Shown: one piece after another, positions 60,950-64,000 of the stretch
How positions within the stretch are numbered: position 1 is the stretch's first letter
Layout: each line of letters begins with the position of its first letter
DNA from: an uncultured Faecalicoccus sp.
Lineage (GTDB): Bacteria > Bacillota_I > Bacilli_A > Erysipelotrichales > Erysipelotrichaceae
Direction of reading: 5' to 3'
Assembly: GCA_902497095.1 (NCBI GenBank)
Contig: CABVDD010000005.1
Location: 1 to 64,000, forward strand
Length of the DNA stretch: 64,000 nt
Notes under the pieces: generated by a model
Told to the model about the DNA's origin: nothing
The model's input: only the letters and a program-made list of their open reading frames with translations
Databases searched by the model: none
Position numbers and translations under genes: made by a program

Positions 60950-62113
60950 CTATTTTGGTGTATTCAATAAAGCTATACTTGTATGTTCACGCACCAATTT
61001 TTCTTTCTCTTTATCTACAATCAATACAGCAGGAAGATCTCTTGTCAAAAATAATGACATACCTTCTGTCGGACAATAAGCTCCTGCATTTTCAAACAAA
61101 AATAGATCATGAATTTGCGGTCTAGGCAACACCACCTGTTTCATCAAAATATCGTTTACTGTACATAAAGCCCCACAGATATTCCAGGTTTCTTCAGGAA
61201 GATGACTTTTCTCAAAGAACCGAAAAGGCGGTTGTTTCATGGCAATTCCTTGTCCATAATAGACTAAATGATGAATGCCACCATCCACTAAAGCATAATT
61301 TTGATGACCATTTGTTTTAGTATCGACAACTTGTGTTACATAAAACCCACAGCTTGCCGCAATGCTTCTTCCTAACTCTAAAACGACTTTTTGATTTTTA
61401 AAACGTTGTATTGCTTGGCTAAAAAACGCAAGATGTTCTTTTTCATCAAATTTCATAGAAGAAAAATAATCAACCGGAAATCCAGGACCATATTCTAATA
61501 CTTCCGGTATATAATCCATAGCTTTTAATTCTTCTAATAAGCTCTCAAGCAAATCCAATTCTTTAAGCACTCTTTTTTCAGAATGTTTCTGTGTACCAGA
61601 AAAATATTGTATGCCTTTTGGCAATAATAATTGAGTCTGTTGACACTTTAAAAGAATTTCCTTAAGCGATTCTTTATCTAAACCAAATTGATTTCCACTT
61701 GTCAGTCTAAGCAACACTAAAACTTTTCTTTGATACTTTTTGGATAATTCATCTATGATCTCAAAATGTTGTATAGATTCAATTGTCATTATTGGCAAAT
61801 CTTGTCTGGAATGAAAAATTGCTTCTATATCTTCTTTCTTTTTATAAACGCCGGATAATACGATTTTATGCGTATCCATATGTAACTCTTTACAAATCTG
61901 ATATTCACCCGGTGAACAAATTTCAAAATATTCTACTTCATTCTCTAAAAGATTCAATAAAAAAGTATTGGCCTTTGCGGCATAACACAATTCAACATGA
62001 TCTGGTAAAGAAGCTTTTAGATAACGAACTCGTTTTCTTAAGATATCCGCATCAAAACAATAAAACGGCGTTTCATAAGCGGCAGCTAATTTACGAATAT
62101 ATTCTTCCCGCAT
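60950..62113 (-). CDS. fold-III PLP-dependent decarboxylase, LysA-like
   Basis: A 387-residue enzyme of the alanine racemase/diaminopimelate decarboxylase fold. N-terminal TIM barrel with PLP Lys in CYAAKANTFLL, then ALVDGGIHHLVYYG and the C-terminal beta domain with NICGALCTVNDIL (the Cys is a decarboxylase hallmark, but the usual C-E-S-G-D is C-T-V-N-D) and FENAGAYCPTEGMSL. It sits between the DltA-like and DltC-like genes, where canonical dlt operons have no such gene. The substrate may be a basic amino acid or diamino acid. The start is ambiguous between 62116 and 62113. Confidence 0.8.
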   Translation of the reverse strand: MREEYIRKLAAAYETPFYCFDADILRKRVRYLKASLPDHVELCYAAKANTFLLNLLENEVEYFEICSPGEYQICKELHMDTHKIVLSGVYKKKEDIEAIFHSRQDLPIMTIESIQHFEIIDELSKKYQRKVLVLLRLTSGNQFGLDKESLKEILLKCQQTQLLLPKGIQYFSGTQKHSEKRVLKELDLLESLLEELKAMDYIPEVLEYGPGFPVDYFSSMKFDEKEHLAFFSQAIQRFKNQKVVLELGRSIAASCGFYVTQVVDTKTNGHQNYALVDGGIHHLVYYGQGIAMKQPPFRFFEKSHLPEETWNICGALCTVNDILMKQVVLPRPQIHDLFLFENAGAYCPTEGMSLFLTRDLPAVLIVDKEKEKLVREHTSIALLNTPK

Positions 62114-63630
62114 CATTTTCTTTTTCCTTTCGTCAACTCAAACAAAGCTTTTCGATCTGTTTTCCCATTTTTTGTCAAAGGCATAGATTCCATTAAAAAT
62201 AAACGAGTCGGAATCATATAAGCTGGCAAATCTTTTTTTAAACAAGTGACAAACTGTTCCTTAGATAAAGCACCTATATAAAATCCATATAAGCGATGTT
62301 TGACATCATCAAAAAGACAAATACACTGTTCGATTCCCTCTATAGCTAATGCTCTTTTTTCAATCTCTTCCAATTCAATTCGATGCCCTAAGTATTTAAT
62401 TTGATAATCTTTTCTTCCCTTAAAGACAAATTCACCTTTTTCATTTTGATATGCCAGATCACCTGTTCGATATATCCTTTCAAAATAAGCTTCTTGTAAA
62501 GGATTTTGTGTAAAATGCGCTTTTGTTTGCATCTCATTTCGATAGTAGCCTAATGCCAGCCCTTTCCCTTTTACACAAAGTTCCCCTATTTTGTTGGGTT
62601 CTATAATTTTTTGATCGTGCGCATCCAACAAAAATACCCCTTTATTCACAAAAGCTGTTCCAATAGGAATTCCTTCTGTATAATCACGATCTGGATCTAA
62701 AACATGATATGTACAGTTACACGTGATTTCAGTTGGACCATACAAATTCACAAACAATGCATCTGGCAATGCTTTTTTCCAAGATTGATAATGCTTATAT
62801 GGCATTACTTCTCCACTAAACAATACTTTTTGTACCGTTTTAGGGACTTTATAGTCCAATCCATGAAAAGTACAAATCAAGCTCAATGCCGATACAGCCC
62901 ACACTAATGTCGTAACTTGTTTTTCACAAAGATAATCAATCAAAGCTGTTGGCTTAGAAAAATAAGACCTGGGTACGATAACCAAGGTAGCTCCTATATA
63001 TAAACAGGAATAAATATCTTTTACCGAAACATCAAAATCAAATGGTGCTTGATTGCCAAATCTTTCATCTTTGTTGATAGAAAAGGTTTTGACGAATGTT
63101 TCAATAAAGTCAATAACAGACCCATGTGAAATCAAAACCCCTTTCGGAACACCTGTAGAACCAGATGTAAAGTTGACATAAAGAGGATCTGTATCTATCG
63201 TTTTTTGAATAGCTTCATTTACCAATTCATCCTGTATAGTCGTAGAAAGTATAGATTCTACTACAATCACAGAAGTTTCTTTAAAAATTTGTTTTGCTTT
63301 TTCTTCATATTGTTTCGTTGTCAAAACAACATGTCCCTGAAGTACACTTTGTATCTGTTCTAAACGTGAATCCGGAAATTCAGGATTTAATAAAGAATAA
63401 AAATTTTGTGAATACACACTTCCAAAAAAAGCATATAGAGCAAGTATTCCCTTATCCATAAATACAATCACGGGTCTATGACGGATAGAATTTTGAAGTA
63501 AGTAACTTGCGACAGCTTTTGAATTCTTTTGCAGCTGTTTATAAGTGCAACTTTGATTTTCTTCTATCACCGCAATTTTATCCGGATATTGTTGAACGGT
63601 TTTATCCAACATCAACAAAACATGATTCAT
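62113..63630 (-). CDS. amino-acid adenylating ligase, DltA-like
   Basis: A 505-residue AMP-forming ligase that activates an amino acid and loads it on the carrier protein. Adenylation motifs: FTSGSTGVPKGVLISHGS (A3 loop), NLYGPTEITCNCTYHVL (A5), YRTGDLAYQNEKGEFVFKGR (A7-A8) and KNGKTDRKALFEL with the catalytic Lys (A10). Similarity and gene order are those of DltA (D-alanine:poly(phosphoribitol) ligase), but substrate specificity cannot be read by eye. The start at 63630 follows AAAGGGGTG. First gene of the operon; its promoter carries a G9 tract. Confidence 0.88.
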   Translation of the reverse strand: MNHVLLMLDKTVQQYPDKIAVIEENQSCTYKQLQKNSKAVASYLLQNSIRHRPVIVFMDKGILALYAFFGSVYSQNFYSLLNPEFPDSRLEQIQSVLQGHVVLTTKQYEEKAKQIFKETSVIVVESILSTTIQDELVNEAIQKTIDTDPLYVNFTSGSTGVPKGVLISHGSVIDFIETFVKTFSINKDERFGNQAPFDFDVSVKDIYSCLYIGATLVIVPRSYFSKPTALIDYLCEKQVTTLVWAVSALSLICTFHGLDYKVPKTVQKVLFSGEVMPYKHYQSWKKALPDALFVNLYGPTEITCNCTYHVLDPDRDYTEGIPIGTAFVNKGVFLLDAHDQKIIEPNKIGELCVKGKGLALGYYRNEMQTKAHFTQNPLQEAYFERIYRTGDLAYQNEKGEFVFKGRKDYQIKYLGHRIELEEIEKRALAIEGIEQCICLFDDVKHRLYGFYIGALSKEQFVTCLKKDLPAYMIPTRLFLMESMPLTKNGKTDRKALFELTKGKRK

Positions 63631-63681
63631 TAAATCACCCCTTTGTACCATCATATAAGCTATTTCTTTACTGACACTTTA

Positions 63682-63709
63682 GAAAACATTAATTTTTCTT
63701 AATGTTTTC
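63682..63709. repeat. perfect palindrome near the dlt-like operon start
   Basis: GAAAACATTAA-TTTTTC-TTAATGTTTTC, 11-bp perfect arms. It lies directly after the -10 and should cover the transcription start, so it is better seen as an operator than as an RNA hairpin. Confidence 0.7.
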
Positions 63710-63711
63710 AT

Positions 63712-63742
63712 ATTTTACCCCCCCCCGTAAGCTATTTGTCAA
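63712..63742 (-). promoter_or_regulatory. promoter of the dlt-like operon with a G9 tract in the spacer
   Basis: On the minus strand: perfect -35 TTGACA (63742-63737), AATAGCTTAC, nine G residues (63726-63718), then -10 TAAAAT (63717-63712). Spacer length is 19 bp, 2 longer than optimum; removing two G would give 17. This matches known phase-variable promoters (for example the poly-G spacer of meningococcal porA). Confidence 0.75.
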
Positions 63743-63775
63743 CTTTTCTGGAATCATAAAATTTTAGTTTCTATC

Positions 63776-63815
63776 ATAAAAAAACGCTCGAAAACAAATT
63801 CATTTTCAAGCGTTT
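63776..63815. terminator. bidirectional terminator upstream of the dlt-like operon
   Basis: AAAAAACGCT...GAAAA and TTTTC...AGCGTTTTTT form a long stem with runs on both sides; it would stop read-through from the gene at the right edge into the operon promoter. Confidence 0.75.
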
Positions 63816-63920
63816 TTTAATTCTTACTGCACGCACTATCTTATTGATACAATACACAATTTAATATCACCAGTCTGTGATACATTTGTTTATACGAATA
63901 ATTTTGACTGGATAAATTTT

Positions 63921-64000
63921 TTATAATGAAAGCACTGTTGTCACATTTTCATTGCCTAAAGCTTCTTGCCAACCCGAAAGATCATCAATATGTCCCAATC
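63921..64000 (-). CDS. 3' end of a gene entering from the right edge
   Basis: On the minus strand the last codons read LGHIDDLSGWQEALGNENVTTVLSL followed by TAA at 63921-63923. The frame is open to the edge, so a gene begins beyond the window. The fragment is too short to name. Confidence 0.6.
   Translation of the reverse strand, partial: LGHIDDLSGWQEALGNENVTTVLSL

Noticed and set aside
1..64000. tRNA and rRNA genes
   Set aside because: No cloverleaf or rRNA stretch was found by reading; the 5S-like segment is the only rRNA-like sequence.

Overview
The window looks like chromosomal DNA of a low-GC Gram-positive Firmicute, most likely an anaerobe of the Erysipelotrichia (Erysipelotrichaceae) type. 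This rests on AT-rich DNA, strong AGGAGG-type ribosome sites, a CcpA cre site, MEP-pathway genes, rubrerythrin, Rho, D-alanylation-like genes, DegV and a tilS-hpt-ftsH-hslO-dusB block. No tRNA, rRNA, CRISPR array, prophage or complete insertion sequence was seen. The assignment is inference from gene content.

Layout. 0-5 kb: purine/xanthine permease, Cys-tRNA(Pro) deacylase, YigZ, a GNAT protein, and a divergent cupin/HxlR pair with a clear operator. 5-16 kb: rubrerythrin, a pyrophosphatase-like protein, a thioredoxin-like lipoprotein, glycerate kinase, coaBC-coaX, recG and neighbours, an S66 peptidase homologue lacking the expected nucleophile, DegV and cyclophilin. 16-26 kb: a CtpE-like P-type ATPase, an AAA/DUF4143 ATPase behind a 32-33 bp repeat array, ispD with a degenerate tandem paralogue, a C39-type peptidase, lipase, PAP2 phosphatase, Gfo/Idh oxidoreductase and a broken HAD gene. 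26-32 kb: TetR regulator, then a 1539-residue secreted GH32 fructanase with promoter and cre site, then a transposase-like relic. 32-38 kb: a four-gene iron-siderophore ABC operon, frameshifted phosphoglycerate mutase and GNAT genes, and mntP under a yybP-ykoY manganese riboswitch. 38-49 kb: a long minus-strand housekeeping block (dusB, hslO, ftsH, hpt, tilS, MazF-like, WecA/TagO-like, divergent MreB-like, DUF1146, ispE, rsmA, rnmV). 49-55 kb: FAD oxidoreductase, lipase, DUF349 protein, rho, and a wall-binding serine hydrolase. 55-63.7 kb: a minus-strand operon for acylating an extracellular polymer (DltA-like ligase, LysA-fold decarboxylase, carrier protein, MBOAT, DltD-like, AcpS) followed by a two-component system.

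Two regulatory features stand out. First, the 5' leader of rnmV (RNase M5, the 5S rRNA maturase) carries a compact imitation of 5S rRNA: the helix III/loop C block and the 3' GACGCUGCC segment, closed by a helix I-like stem. This suggests that RNase M5 and/or a 5S-binding ribosomal protein control the gene through a substrate mimic. Second, the promoter of the dlt-like operon has nine consecutive G residues inside the -35/-10 spacer (19 bp), the architecture of a slipped-strand phase-variable promoter, with a perfect 11-bp-arm palindrome just downstream.

Four genes have single-base frameshifts (HAD, phosphoglycerate mutase, GNAT, response regulator). Three of these are in short homopolymers, so they may be sequencing errors, real pseudogenes or, for the G6 tract, contingency switching. 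Most catalytic-residue statements are by-eye alignments to remembered family motifs.
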